Shown piece after piece: positions 18,968 through 27,386 of a DNA stretch of 64,000 nt (positions are counted from its first letter, which is position 1; each line of letters starts with the position of its first letter). Below the pieces are notes generated by a model that ran no database searches, had not been told where the DNA came from, and saw only the letters and a program-made list of their open reading frames with translations. A program made the position numbers and the translations under genes. This DNA comes from Hydrogenophaga taeniospiralis CCUG 15921. Its GTDB lineage: Bacteria > Pseudomonadota > Gammaproteobacteria > Burkholderiales > Burkholderiaceae_C. The DNA is taken from positions 434,001 to 498,000 of the forward strand of contig NZ_BCWR01000004.1 of NCBI RefSeq assembly GCF_001592305.1, in the 5' to 3' direction.

Positions 18968-19070
18968 ACGACCGAACCGAAGCGCGACCGGCGGATGCGA
19001 AGGGTCCCAACAAGAAACCCCCGAAGCGGAGCGAGCCCCGCACCGCCTGAAGCAACGCCAACCCAGAGAT

Positions 19071-19147
19071 ACCGCGGAACCGGCTCCGCCGGGCCGCTGG
19101 TGTCGCCCCCCTTCAGGGGGGTGGCGCCGCAGGCGACGCGGGGGGTG
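19071..19147 (+). repeat. 3'-end GC-rich hairpin repeat, copy B
   Basis: Contains ACCGGCTCCGCCGGG, a C6/G6 hairpin, CGCCGCAGGCG and the terminal G-run. The G-run end lies about 7 bp from the stop codon of the minus-strand MipA gene, the same relation as in the other copies. Confidence 0.85.
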
Positions 19148-19153
19148 CTCCGA

Positions 19154-19978
19154 TCATTTGCTGCGGTACGCCAGCCCCACGCTCAGGCCATGCGTGGTGA
19201 CCCGCCCGACCAGCGGGCTGCGCGCGGCGGCCCCGAGCAGGCGCGACACCTCCAGCCCACCAAAGACCACCCAATGGTCGGTCAGGGCCGTCTCGAAGTT
19301 CGCGCCCAGCCGGACGTTTTCCCAGCCGCCGCCCAGCCGGTAGGGCGCGCGCCCTGTGGCCTGTGCGGCTTCGGTCGAAATGCCGTAGTGGGTTCGCAGG
19401 TACCTCGAATCGCCCCACCCGCCTCCGAACGAAAAGTCCCAGTTCGTGCGGGGCGACAGCGGGTAACGGTAGTTCACGCCGGTGCCCAGGCGCATGCCGC
19501 CGTTGCGACCCAGCAAATCGTGGTCGACGTTCATGCCCCAGTCCCAGCGCTCACCCAGAGGGCGACCGGTGGAGACGCGCCCGCGCAGCGTGGTGGGCAC
19601 GTCGGGCAGACCCCGAAACACCTCGTCGTCGTCGAAAGACCGCCCGTTGTCCAGCCGCAACGAAGCGCCGAGCCGCCAGTCGGTCAACCAGTCGAATTCG
19701 GCACTCAGACCCGTTTCCAGCCGCTCGCGGCCGGTGTTCATGAGCGAATTGGCCCGTGATCTCGACACCCTGAACGGCCCGAGCTGGAAAGCCCACATGG
19801 GCTTGAGGTCCAGCGACACGCGCCCGCCGCTGCCCACGTGCCCGGTGGCGCTCACCACCGAGGCCCCGATCAGGTAACCCTTGTCGCCGCCGATCACGAG
19901 CGAATCGTCGGCACGTGCGCCCCAGGCCAGACAGCTGCCCACCACCCAAACCCAACCGCGCCAATTGATTCCAGACAT
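19154..19978 (-). CDS. MipA/OmpV-family outer-membrane protein
   Basis: A 274-residue predicted beta-barrel. The N-terminus (MSGINWRGWVWVVGSCLAWGARA) is a signal peptide. It is followed by alternating amphipathic strands with many Asp/Gly/Tyr turns, including GMNVDHDLLGRNGG, GTGVNYRYPL and NWDFSFGGGWGDSRYLRTHYG, characteristic of the MltA-interacting protein/OmpV family. It acts in the outer membrane, either as a scaffold for murein synthesis or as a porin-like protein; the exact role is not settled for the family. The start is the ATG at 19976-19978; the much longer open frame upstream is antisense to the CYTH-CHAD gene. Confidence 0.82.
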   Translation of the reverse strand: MSGINWRGWVWVVGSCLAWGARADDSLVIGGDKGYLIGASVVSATGHVGSGGRVSLDLKPMWAFQLGPFRVSRSRANSLMNTGRERLETGLSAEFDWLTDWRLGASLRLDNGRSFDDDEVFRGLPDVPTTLRGRVSTGRPLGERWDWGMNVDHDLLGRNGGMRLGTGVNYRYPLSPRTNWDFSFGGGWGDSRYLRTHYGISTEAAQATGRAPYRLGGGWENVRLGANFETALTDHWVVFGGLEVSRLLGAAARSPLVGRVTTHGLSVGLAYRSK

Positions 19979-20068
19979 TCGAGCATCATAGCCAGCGCGC
20001 GCCGGGGCCAAAGGCAACCAGATGCAAGCGTCCCGAAGGATTTTCCCCATTGCGGCAAACTGGGGGCC

Positions 20069-21625
20069 ATGGCACAGGAAACCGAACTCAAGCTCTCGCT
20101 GCGGGCACGCGACTTGCCCCGTCTGCTGGCGCACCCGCTGCTGAGGCCCCTGGCCGCGCGGCGCGAGCACCTGTTCAACACCTATTTCGACACCCCCACG
20201 CAAGCGCTGATGCAGCGGCGCATCGCGGTGCGCGAGCGGCGCGTGGGCCGGCGCACGCTGCTCACCGTCAAGACCGCCGGCACGTCGGTGGGCGGGCTGT
20301 CGCGACGCGGCGAGTGGGAAGGCCCCACGCGGGCGGGTGCGCTGGATTTCGCGGCGCTGGTGGACGACCCGGCCCTGGCGCAGGAGCTCACCCGCCTGGC
20401 CTGGCAACTGGTGCCGGTGTTCCGCACCGACTTCACGCGCCGCAGCTGGCTGCTGCACCACGGCGGAGCCCTGATCGAGGTGGCGCTCGACGAAGGCGCC
20501 ATCACCACCGGCCACACGCCCGGCACGCCCCAGGGCACGCAGCGCGAGCCGATCCTGGAGCTGGAACTCGAACTCCAGAGCGGCCCGGTGGACGCGCTGC
20601 TCGATCTGGCCCACACCTTGGCGCTGGGCCCCGAAGGCGACGCCGCGCGGGGCCTGTGGCTGCACCCCTCGGACCGCAGCAAGGCCGAGCGCGGCCTGGC
20701 GCTGTTCCAGGGGCAGCGCCTGCAGCCGGTCAAGGCCGGCCCGGTGCTGCTGGCGCCCGACATGCCCCCACGCGCCGCTTTCCGGGCGGCGGCCCTGAGC
20801 TGCCTGGCCCACCTGCAGGCCAACGTGGCCGGGCTGCTGCAGGCGCGCGACCCGCAGACCCTGCCCGACCCGGAGTTCATCCACCAGGCGCGGGTAGCGT
20901 TGCGCCGGCTGCGCACCGGGCTGAGGCTGTTCGGCCCGGCCCTGCCGCGCCGCTTTGCCAGCCACTGGAGCGCGCAATGGAAGGCCACCGCGAACCGCCT
21001 GGGCGACGCGCGCAACTGGGACGTGCTCGCCACCGAATGGCTGCCCGAGCTGCTGGGCGAAGCGAACGATGCGCCATCCGACCCGCAGACGCAGGCCCTG
21101 CGCGACTGGGTAAACGCCGAGCGCCGCGCCGCCCACCAGCGGGCCCTGGCCACCCTCACCGACCCGGCCCATGCGCTGAACCTGCTCGCTTTCACCCGCG
21201 CGCTGCTGGCGCTGGCGCCCCCGAAACACCGGCGGGCGGCGCGCCCCTTGCCGGGCTGGGCGCGCAGCACCCTGCGCCAGCAGCACGCGCGGCTGCGGCG
21301 GCAGGCCCGCCAGGCCCTGCGCCAGGGCAGCGAAGGCCGGCACGCGCTGCGCATCCAGCTGAAAAAGCTGCGCTACGCCCAGGAGTTCCTCGCCAGCCTG
21401 CTGCCCGCGAAGCGGCTGCGGCGCAGCACCGCGGCCCTGACCGAGGCCCAGGAACGGCTGGGCTCGCTCAACGACCTGAACACGGCGCTGGCGCTGCTGG
21501 GCTCCTGCCCGCTGCCGGCCGCCCACGACCTGCGCGAAAAGGTACAGGCCCGCCTGGGCGATGGCCTGCGCGCCCTGCCGCGCCTGGAACGCACGCTGAT
21601 GAACACCCCCACACCCTGGGGGTGA
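20069..21625 (+). CDS. CYTH-CHAD domain protein (inorganic triphosphatase-like, YgiF type)
   Basis: A 518-residue two-domain protein. The N-terminal CYTH domain opens with the family E-x-E-x-K signature (MAQETELKLSL) and continues with YFDTP, RERRVGRRTLLTVK and LELELELQSG, the tunnel residues that bind triphosphate and metal. The C-terminal CHAD domain (~230-510) is helical and histidine/arginine-rich, with IHQARVALRRLRTGLRLF, RLGDARNWDVL and LRIQLKKLRYAQEFL, expected to bind polyphosphate. E. coli YgiF with the same layout hydrolyses inorganic triphosphate. The ATG at 20069 is chosen because the signature begins at residue 4. Confidence 0.9.
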   Translation: MAQETELKLSLRARDLPRLLAHPLLRPLAARREHLFNTYFDTPTQALMQRRIAVRERRVGRRTLLTVKTAGTSVGGLSRRGEWEGPTRAGALDFAALVDDPALAQELTRLAWQLVPVFRTDFTRRSWLLHHGGALIEVALDEGAITTGHTPGTPQGTQREPILELELELQSGPVDALLDLAHTLALGPEGDAARGLWLHPSDRSKAERGLALFQGQRLQPVKAGPVLLAPDMPPRAAFRAAALSCLAHLQANVAGLLQARDPQTLPDPEFIHQARVALRRLRTGLRLFGPALPRRFASHWSAQWKATANRLGDARNWDVLATEWLPELLGEANDAPSDPQTQALRDWVNAERRAAHQRALATLTDPAHALNLLAFTRALLALAPPKHRRAARPLPGWARSTLRQQHARLRRQARQALRQGSEGRHALRIQLKKLRYAQEFLASLLPAKRLRRSTAALTEAQERLGSLNDLNTALALLGSCPLPAAHDLREKVQARLGDGLRALPRLERTLMNTPTPWG

Positions 21626-21720
21626 GACCGGTTCCGTCCCCGGGTAGGCCGGAAGTTTGGCAAACGCCTCGCTGACGGCCCACAATGGGGTTTTTCAACC
21701 TGTGCCAGGAGGAAGTCTTC

Positions 21721-22167
21721 ATGTCATCCACCACCTTGCGTTTTCTGGTTGAAGCGAGCGCCGTCGGCCCTGGGGGTGACGTGCACGGCGGCACCGTGAT
21801 GAAGTGGATCGACGACGCCGCTCGCGCCTGCGCCACCACCTGGTCGCACGGCCGCTGCCGCACGGTTTACGTCAGCAGCATCCGGTTTCAGCGGACCCTG
21901 AAACTCGGTGACATGGTGGAGGTGCGCGCCCGCCTGGCCTTCACCGGCGAGACCAACATGAACATCGGCGTGGAGGTGCGTGGCGGCGACCTGACGGACA
22001 CCCGGCCGGAAAAGGTCGCCGAATGCCTGGTGGTGGTGATCGCGCTGGACGCCGAAGGCCGGCCCATGCTGGTCAACAGCTGGACCCCCGAAACCCCCGG
22101 TGAAATGGCCCTGGCCAGCAGCGCCCGCGCCCAGTTCGAGAGCACGCGCCCGGCCCCGCTGGAATAG
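21721..22167 (+). CDS. acyl-CoA thioesterase, hotdog fold
   Basis: A 148-residue hotdog-domain thioesterase hydrolysing acyl-CoA to fatty acid and CoA. The segment GDVHGGTVMKWIDDAARACA is the hotdog helix with the conserved catalytic-site Asp, and SIRFQRTLKLGDMVEVRARL is the central strand set of the YciA/acyl-CoA hydrolase group. An AGGAGG site 7 to 8 bases before the ATG at 21721 decides the start over the in-frame ATG at 21685. It stands alone, convergent with the GST gene. Confidence 0.88.
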   Translation: MSSTTLRFLVEASAVGPGGDVHGGTVMKWIDDAARACATTWSHGRCRTVYVSSIRFQRTLKLGDMVEVRARLAFTGETNMNIGVEVRGGDLTDTRPEKVAECLVVVIALDAEGRPMLVNSWTPETPGEMALASSARAQFESTRPAPLE

Positions 22168-22204
22168 GCGACCCCTTGTCAGCGACCCGCTCCGCGTGAA
22201 GCGG

Positions 22205-22822
22205 TCAAGCCTTGGCGCTGGGCCGCTCGGCCATCCGGTCGCGCCAGGCCTGCAGCGCATGAAAGCCTTCCGCACCCGCGTGGAAGCGCATCAGCTTCGC
22301 GAACTCCAGTGCACAGAAGGCCGTGATGTCCGCGATGGTGAAGCGATCGCCCGCCACCCAGGGCTGGCGCTGCAGTTCAGCATCGAGCCAGGCCGCGGTG
22401 TCGCGCAGCTTCTGGCCTTGCGACTGGCCGAACTCGGGAAACTGCGGCTGCTCCAGCGGCGCCAGCCCGGGGTGGGTGTGGCGCACGCAGTTGGCGATGG
22501 GCAGCATGAAATACCACTCCACGCGCCGGTCGGCCATTTCGATGAAGGCGCGCTCGGTGGCGTCCCGACCCATCAGGTTGGGCTCGGGGTGCAGCCCCTC
22601 CATGTAGGTGCAGATGGCGCGGGTTTCGGTGAGCACGCGGCCGTCGTCCAGCTCCAGCGCGGGCACGCGGGCCAGCGGGCTCTTGGCCCGGTAGGACTCG
22701 CTCTGGTGCTCCAGCGCGTTGAGGTTCACGTTGACCAGATCGAGCCCGTTGATGGTCTTTTCCACCAGGAACATGAGCACACGCCGGGGGTTGGGCGCTC
22801 GCGGCGCAACGTAGAGCTTCAT
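22205..22822 (-). CDS. glutathione S-transferase family protein
   Basis: A 205-residue GST-like protein. A thioredoxin-fold N-terminus ([19 protein letters not shown]; Pro-cis segment [19 protein letters not shown]) is followed by an all-helical C-terminal domain with [15 protein letters not shown], the family's N-capping box. It overlaps the gene upstream by 4 bp (ATGA), so the two GST-like genes are translationally coupled. The substrate is unknown; detoxification of electrophiles is the default expectation. Confidence 0.9.
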   Translation of the reverse strand: MKLYVAPRAPNPRRVLMFLVEKTINGLDLVNVNLNALEHQSESYRAKSPLARVPALELDDGRVLTETRAICTYMEGLHPEPNLMGRDATERAFIEMADRRVEWYFMLPIANCVRHTHPGLAPLEQPQFPEFGQSQGQKLRDTAAWLDAELQRQPWVAGDRFTIADITAFCALEFAKLMRFHAGAEGFHALQAWRDRMAERPSAKA

Positions 22823-23532
22823 GGCTGGGCTCCCTTCAGGCTCTGCCCCATCTCGACCATGCGGCGCGCGTCTTCGGCGAAACGCTGCGCGCCCGCATCG
22901 CCGTCGCGCGTGAGATCCACCCTGGACGGCGGCTGTTCAATGCCACGCTGCACCGCCGGCCGCGCACGGATCGCGTCGCGCCAGCGTTTGAGGTGCGGCA
23001 GGTCGTCCATGTCCACGCCCGACCAGCGGTGCGTGCGCACCCAGGCCCAGTTGGTGATGTCGGCGATGGAGTAGTCGCCCGCCAGGTACTCGTGGTCTTT
23101 CAACTGGCCGTCGAGCACGCGGAACAGGCGCTTGCTCTCGCCCTGGTAGCGGTCGATGACGGCCGGGATCTTCTCGGGAAAGTAACGGAAGAACACATTG
23201 GCCTGGCCCATCATCGGGCCGATGCCACCCATCTGGAACATCAGCCACTGCAGCACGCGCGAGCGGCCTTTGGCGTCCGAGGGCATGAGCCGGCCGGTCT
23301 TTTCGGCCAGGTAGATCAGGCAGGCGCCCGACTCGAACACCGCGAAATCGTCGGCCTCGCGGTCCACGAGGGCCGGGATACGGCCGTTGGGGTTGATGGC
23401 CAGGAAGGCGGGGGTCTTCTGCTCGTTCTGCGACAGGTCCAGCACCTTCAGGGTATAGGGCAGGCCCAGTTCTTCGAGCGCGATGGACACTTTGTGCCCG
23501 TTGGGCGTGGCGGCGGTGTAGAGATCGATCAT
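22819..23532 (-). CDS. GST-like disulfide-bond oxidoreductase, YfcG/YghU type
   Basis: A 237-residue protein beginning [21 protein letters not shown]; the T-x-N-G-H-K active-site loop is characteristic of the Nu-class YfcG/YghU glutathione-dependent disulfide reductases. [13 protein letters not shown] and the [14 protein letters not shown] segment complete the thioredoxin-like half, and the helical half has [11 protein letters not shown]. It is the first gene of a two-gene unit with the downstream GST, which it overlaps by 4 bp. Confidence 0.87.
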   Translation of the reverse strand: MIDLYTAATPNGHKVSIALEELGLPYTLKVLDLSQNEQKTPAFLAINPNGRIPALVDREADDFAVFESGACLIYLAEKTGRLMPSDAKGRSRVLQWLMFQMGGIGPMMGQANVFFRYFPEKIPAVIDRYQGESKRLFRVLDGQLKDHEYLAGDYSIADITNWAWVRTHRWSGVDMDDLPHLKRWRDAIRARPAVQRGIEQPPSRVDLTRDGDAGAQRFAEDARRMVEMGQSLKGAQP

Positions 23533-23616
23533 GCGGCTTTTCCTCGTTGCAACACCCCATGGTAGGGACAGCCACCGCCCAGGGCTGTCTCCTGCGTCAA
23601 GCAGGCTCTCAGCCGC

Positions 23617-24045
23617 TCAGGCCATCGCGCGCTCAGGAGCGGCAGCGGTAGGGGCATGGGCGGTGCGGGTCGCCTCCTGCGCCTGGGCATGGGCCGCCTG
23701 GTGCGCGTGCGCCAGATGCTGTTCCGCAGGCTGCGCCAGCGCGGGCCGCACGCTGAACTCGCTGACCGGCGCATGTTCCTGCACCACCGCCACACGCTCC
23801 CCGTCCTTGCTCAGGTGAAAGGAACGCACCTCGCCTCGGTGCGCATGGGCCTGCAAGTCCGCTATGGGGGTGCCCGTTGGCGCGGCTTCCTCCGGCCTGG
23901 ACAGGTACAACACCCCTTCCGGAGTTCGGAGGTACTGCCTTGCTTCCTGCGGCGTCACACCGTGTGTTGTGAAGGTATTGGCCTTCGCAATCGCCTCGAC
24001 GTTCCCTTGCCGTACGTCGTCGGGAGTCAGATCGGGGGCACTCAC
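23617..24045 (-). CDS. hypothetical protein with His/Ala-rich tail, second gene of a low-GC pair
   Basis: A 142-residue protein from a GTG start that overlaps the previous stop (GTGA). Residues 1-95 contain TPDDVRQGNVEAIAKANTF, TPQEARQYLRTPEGVLYL and RSFHLSKDGERVAVVQE. Residues ~100-142 are an Ala/His/Gln-rich low-complexity tail. There are no transmembrane segments. I do not recognise the family. The tight coupling to a small acidic protein and the lower GC than the surroundings suggest a toxin-antitoxin or effector-immunity pair, or the remnant of one, but no catalytic motif is visible. Confidence 0.55.
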   Translation of the reverse strand: MSAPDLTPDDVRQGNVEAIAKANTFTTHGVTPQEARQYLRTPEGVLYLSRPEEAAPTGTPIADLQAHAHRGEVRSFHLSKDGERVAVVQEHAPVSEFSVRPALAQPAEQHLAHAHQAAHAQAQEATRTAHAPTAAAPERAMA

Positions 24046-24404
24046 TGGCGCTCCCCGTTGCCAGAGAGTCTCTTGTTTCTCAGCTGTTCAATGATTGCTT
24101 CAATCTCTTTGTCGTCCTCCGTCAAACCACCTCTGAGCTCATCTGTGAAGTCACCGTAGGCGCCTTCCACGTTGGGGTCGCGGTAGTCGCGATAAAGGCC
24201 TTCCGCAAAGACCGCCCACTGAGCCGGAAAGCTGTGCTCGTCGGCAAATGGTTGGGTGACCCTGCCTGCCTTGGCGTCCTCTATCAATGGGCGCCTGCTC
24301 TCCAACAGGCCCTGTACCCGCTCCTCGTTCGGGTACTGCTGGCACACCCATTCCAGATGTTCTGCGGCGGCCTTCAGTCGGGCGGGGTCGATTTTTTGGG
24401 TCAT
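24042..24404 (-). CDS. hypothetical small acidic protein, first gene of a low-GC pair
   Basis: A 120-residue acidic, helical protein beginning MTQKIDPARLKAAAEHLEWV, with QYPNEERVQGLLESRRPLIEDAK, FPAQWAVFAEGLYRDYRDPNVEGAY and a C-terminal LTEDDKEIEAIIEQL helix. Small size, acidity and position ahead of a coupled partner fit an antitoxin, immunity protein or chaperone, but this is inference. The DNA is visibly poorer in G+C than its neighbours, pointing to acquisition by transfer. Confidence 0.6.
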   Translation of the reverse strand: MTQKIDPARLKAAAEHLEWVCQQYPNEERVQGLLESRRPLIEDAKAGRVTQPFADEHSFPAQWAVFAEGLYRDYRDPNVEGAYGDFTDELRGGLTEDDKEIEAIIEQLRNKRLSGNGERQ

Positions 24405-24497
24405 GGCGGCTTCCCTGGAAAACGGTTGAAGTGGGTGACAGCGCGGAATGTTCGCACACCCTCTGCCACCCCCAACCAGCCACCTGCCGCTCAGCCC

Positions 24498-25337
24498 TCA
24501 GCCTTTGGCGGCGTTCAGCACGTCGCGCGTGCGCAGGGCTTCGGTGCGTGCGGCGGCGGCGAAGTCGTCACCGCTGGAGGCATAAAGGATGGCGCGCGAG
24601 CTGTTGACGATGACCGGCCCGGTGGTCGCGTCGCCCTGCCGGCGGTAACCGGCGCGGATGGTGGCCACGGCGTCACCGCCCTGTGCGCCCACGCCTGGGA
24701 TCAGCAGCGGCAGCGTGGGCGCGAGTTCGCGCACGCGCTCGATCTCGGCGGGGTAGGTGGCGCCCACGACCAGGCCGAGCTGGCCGTTCAGGTTCCACGG
24801 CCCCTGGGCCAGGCGGGCGATGTGTTCGTAGACCCGCGGTTGGCCCTCGACCGACGCCAGGCGCTGGTTCTGCAGGTCGTCGCCACCGGGGTTGGAGGTG
24901 CGGCAGAGCAGGAAGGCGCCCTTGCCGTGGTACTTCAGATAAGGCTGCACCGAGTCGAAGCCCATGAAGGGCGAGAGGGTCACGGCGTCGGCGCCGTAGC
25001 GCTCGAAGGCCTCGATGGCGTATTGCTCGGCCGTGCTGCCGATGTCGCCGCGTTTGGCGTCCAGGATCACCGGCACCTGGGGCGCGATGCGCTTCATGTG
25101 CGCCATCAGGCGTTCGAGCTGGTCCTCGGCGCGGTGCGCGGCGAAGTAGGCGATCTGCGGCTTGAAGGCGATCACGGTGTCGGCCGTGGCCTCGACGATG
25201 GCAGCGCAAAAGTCGTAGATGCGGCTGGCGTCGCCCTTCATGCCGGCGGGAAACTTGGCGGGATCGGGGTCCAGGCCAACGCAGAGCAGGGACTGGTTCT
25301 GGCGCTCTGCCGCGCCGAGCATGTCAAGAAAGGTCAT
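24498..25337 (-). CDS. pyrF: orotidine 5'-phosphate decarboxylase (type 2)
   Basis: A 279-residue enzyme converting OMP to UMP in pyrimidine synthesis. The length and sequence match the long type 2 PyrF group. [14 protein letters not shown] opens the barrel, [18 protein letters not shown] carries the catalytic D-x-K-x-x-D set (around residues 92-98), and [12 protein letters not shown] with [10 protein letters not shown] closes the phosphate site. The start is taken at [11 protein letters not shown] (25337); the longer frame upstream runs into GC-rich spacer. It stands alone. Confidence 0.96.
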   Translation of the reverse strand: MTFLDMLGAAERQNQSLLCVGLDPDPAKFPAGMKGDASRIYDFCAAIVEATADTVIAFKPQIAYFAAHRAEDQLERLMAHMKRIAPQVPVILDAKRGDIGSTAEQYAIEAFERYGADAVTLSPFMGFDSVQPYLKYHGKGAFLLCRTSNPGGDDLQNQRLASVEGQPRVYEHIARLAQGPWNLNGQLGLVVGATYPAEIERVRELAPTLPLLIPGVGAQGGDAVATIRAGYRRQGDATTGPVIVNSSRAILYASSGDDFAAAARTEALRTRDVLNAAKG

Positions 25338-25521
25338 GGGCACTGATTTTACGGAGACGTGGCCCCCACGCTCCGCCGCTGCGCGGGTCGCTGCCCCGGC
25401 ACCGGTGAAGGACCCGGTGCTGCCCGGGTCTGGGGGCTGATCCGGCTTGGGGCGGCCCGGCGCCGGATCGCTCGCCCCCACGCTCCGCCATCAAAAGCCC
25501 ATCCGCCTAAGATCACCCCCC

Positions 25522-26430
25522 ATGCAAGCCCTCTCCCGCCGGCAACTGGTCATCCTCGCCCTGCTCACCCTGGTCTGGGGCATCAACTGGCCCATCATGA
25601 AATTCGGCGTGACGGGCTTTCCCGCGCTGAGCTTTCGCTCGCTGTGCATGTGGCTGGGCCTGCCGGTGCTGGCGCTGTTCCTGGTGGCGCGGCGGGTGCC
25701 GTTCGCGATCGGGCGCGAACACTGGCGCGAGCTGGGCTGGCTCACCGTGTTCAACATGTTCTTCTGGCACACGCTGGCGATCCTGGCGATCCAGACCCTG
25801 TCGAGCGGGCGCGCGGCCATCCTGGGCTACACCATGCCGGTGTTTTCGGCGCTGATCGGCGCGGCCTGGTTCGACCAGCGCCTGCCCCACCGGGCCTGGG
25901 GCGGCGTGCTGGCCGCGGCGCTGGGCGTGTTGCTGCTGCTCTGGCACGAGCTGAGCACGCTCTCGGGCAAGCCGCTGGGCGTGGCCATGATGCTGGTGGC
26001 CGCGGCCACCTGGGCGCTGGGCACACAGATGATGCGGCGCACCCGCATCCCGCACCCCACGCTGGCCATCTCGTTCTGGATGACCGTGTTCACCACGCTG
26101 TGGATGAGCCTGCTGGCGCTGCTGTTCGAGCGCGATGCCTGGGCCTGGCCCACGCTGCCGGTGTGGGGCGCCATCGTCTACAACGCCATCGGCGTGTTCG
26201 CGTTTGCGCAAGTGGCCTGGCTGATGCTGGCGCGCGACCTGCCGCCGATCGCGTCCACGCTGTCGGTGATGTTCATCCCGGTGCTGGGCGTGTTCAGCGG
26301 TGCCTGGTGGCTGGGCGAGGTGCTGCACTGGCAGGACTGGGCCGCCGTGGCGCTGGTCATGGTGGCGATTGCGACGGTGTTGTGGCCCCAGCGGACGGAG
26401 GACGGACGTCCCCCAGCGCTCGACCCCTGA
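25522..26430 (+). CDS. EamA/DMT-family transporter
   Basis: A 302-residue inner-membrane protein with ten helices arranged as two EamA repeats; the first starts LALLTLVWGINWPIMKF and the second after GVAMMLVAAATWALGTQ. The drug/metabolite transporter family exports amino acids, nucleotides or other small metabolites; the substrate is unknown. The 184 bp upstream contains two copies of a GCCCCCACGCTCCGCC segment. Its last 74 bp overlap the convergent acyltransferase gene. Confidence 0.9.
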   Translation: MQALSRRQLVILALLTLVWGINWPIMKFGVTGFPALSFRSLCMWLGLPVLALFLVARRVPFAIGREHWRELGWLTVFNMFFWHTLAILAIQTLSSGRAAILGYTMPVFSALIGAAWFDQRLPHRAWGGVLAAALGVLLLLWHELSTLSGKPLGVAMMLVAAATWALGTQMMRRTRIPHPTLAISFWMTVFTTLWMSLLALLFERDAWAWPTLPVWGAIVYNAIGVFAFAQVAWLMLARDLPPIASTLSVMFIPVLGVFSGAWWLGEVLHWQDWAAVALVMVAIATVLWPQRTEDGRPPALDP

Positions 26431-27283
26431 GCGGCCACAGCCCGGACGCGCCCCCGCGGGCGGTCTCGGCCGGGAACAACCGGGCATCGAGCTGCTGCAG
26501 CAGGTCCTGGTACATGGGGGCCAGGCCCTGCGGACCGGTGCGACTGTCGAGGTGGTAGGCCGCGCGTTGGCCGTGGTATTCGATGACCGGGCCCAGGCGC
26601 TCGAAGCGGATGCCCGCGAAACCCAGCCCGCGCGCCAGGCGCGGCTCCATCACCGCGTACATGTGGAAGCGGCCGGTGTGGCACGCCATGGCGATGGCCG
26701 AGAGGTACAGGCCGACCGCGATGTAGGGAAAGGTGCGCAGTTCCTCGGCCGAAAACCCCATGTGCGCCATGGCGCTGGCGCCTTCACCCGGCTCGGGGCG
26801 CTGTTTGCGAAAGCGGGGCGGCACGGCCAGCCGCGAGATCTCGCAGACTTCGTGGGGCGGGAAATGGCCCGGCTGCAGGCTCTCGTGCGTGAGTCCGTGG
26901 GCGCAATGCGCCTCCATCGGCAGTTGCTCGCCGGCGTGGCGTTTGCCCACGAGGCGCACGGTGCCCGCGAGCACGCCGGAGCGCCGGTGGCGCACCGTGC
27001 AGTAAACAGACTGCGGATCGAACGGATCGGTCTCCCGCCCGTCGGGCCGCAGGGGCTCGAACCGCAGCTCCTCGCAATACACCTGGTGGCGCAGCCGATG
27101 GACCTCGTTGCGCTGCGGCTCGGTGCGTGCGAGCTCGGGTTGCAGGCACGCCAGGAAGGCGCTGGCCAGGTCCAGCGGCTCGTCCCGGGTGGCGGGCGGG
27201 GTGGATTCAAGGGTGGGAAGGCTGGCCGGCCCACGGGATATCCGGGGGGCCTGCGCCGGGGAGGACAAGGGCGATGTGTGCAT
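26357..27283 (-). CDS. PEP-CTERM/exosortase-system-associated acyltransferase (GNAT/autoinducer-synthase-like)
   Basis: A 308-residue protein. After a ~55-residue variable N-terminus it shows EVHRLRHQVYCEELRFEP, then ETDPFDPQSVYCTVRHR, AGTVRLV, and VCEISRLAVPPRFR, followed by a GLYLSAIAMAC helix and a MEPRLARGLGFAGIRFERLGP segment. This pattern matches the N-acyl amino acid synthase group associated with PEP-CTERM/exosortase systems, distantly related to LuxI and GNAT enzymes. No exosortase or PEP-CTERM protein is in the window, so its partner would lie elsewhere. The C-terminal ~25 residues are low-complexity and overlap the EamA gene. Confidence 0.62.
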   Translation of the reverse strand: MHTSPLSSPAQAPRISRGPASLPTLESTPPATRDEPLDLASAFLACLQPELARTEPQRNEVHRLRHQVYCEELRFEPLRPDGRETDPFDPQSVYCTVRHRRSGVLAGTVRLVGKRHAGEQLPMEAHCAHGLTHESLQPGHFPPHEVCEISRLAVPPRFRKQRPEPGEGASAMAHMGFSAEELRTFPYIAVGLYLSAIAMACHTGRFHMYAVMEPRLARGLGFAGIRFERLGPVIEYHGQRAAYHLDSRTGPQGLAPMYQDLLQQLDARLFPAETARGGASGLWPLRGRALGDVRPPSAGATTPSQSPP

Positions 27284-27386
27284 GGTGGAGCGACCGGAAA
27301 ACGCGAAAAACCGCGCATCAGTGTCGCGCCTGCCAGCGCCCCCCGGGCCGGCCGCCTGCCAGCGCCTGCAAGGCGCTGCAACGCAG

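Noticed and set aside
19979-21685. Long N-terminal extension of the MipA gene on the minus strand
   Set aside because: It is antisense to the CYTH-CHAD gene and Arg/Gly/Gln-rich; the MipA signal peptide fixes the start at 19978.
25360-25500. Two GCCCCCACGCTCCGCC segments upstream of the EamA gene as another copy of the 3'-end repeat
   Set aside because: The CCGGCTYYGCCGG hairpin and the CGCCGMAGGCG unit are missing and it does not abut a stop codon; it is only a local direct repeat.
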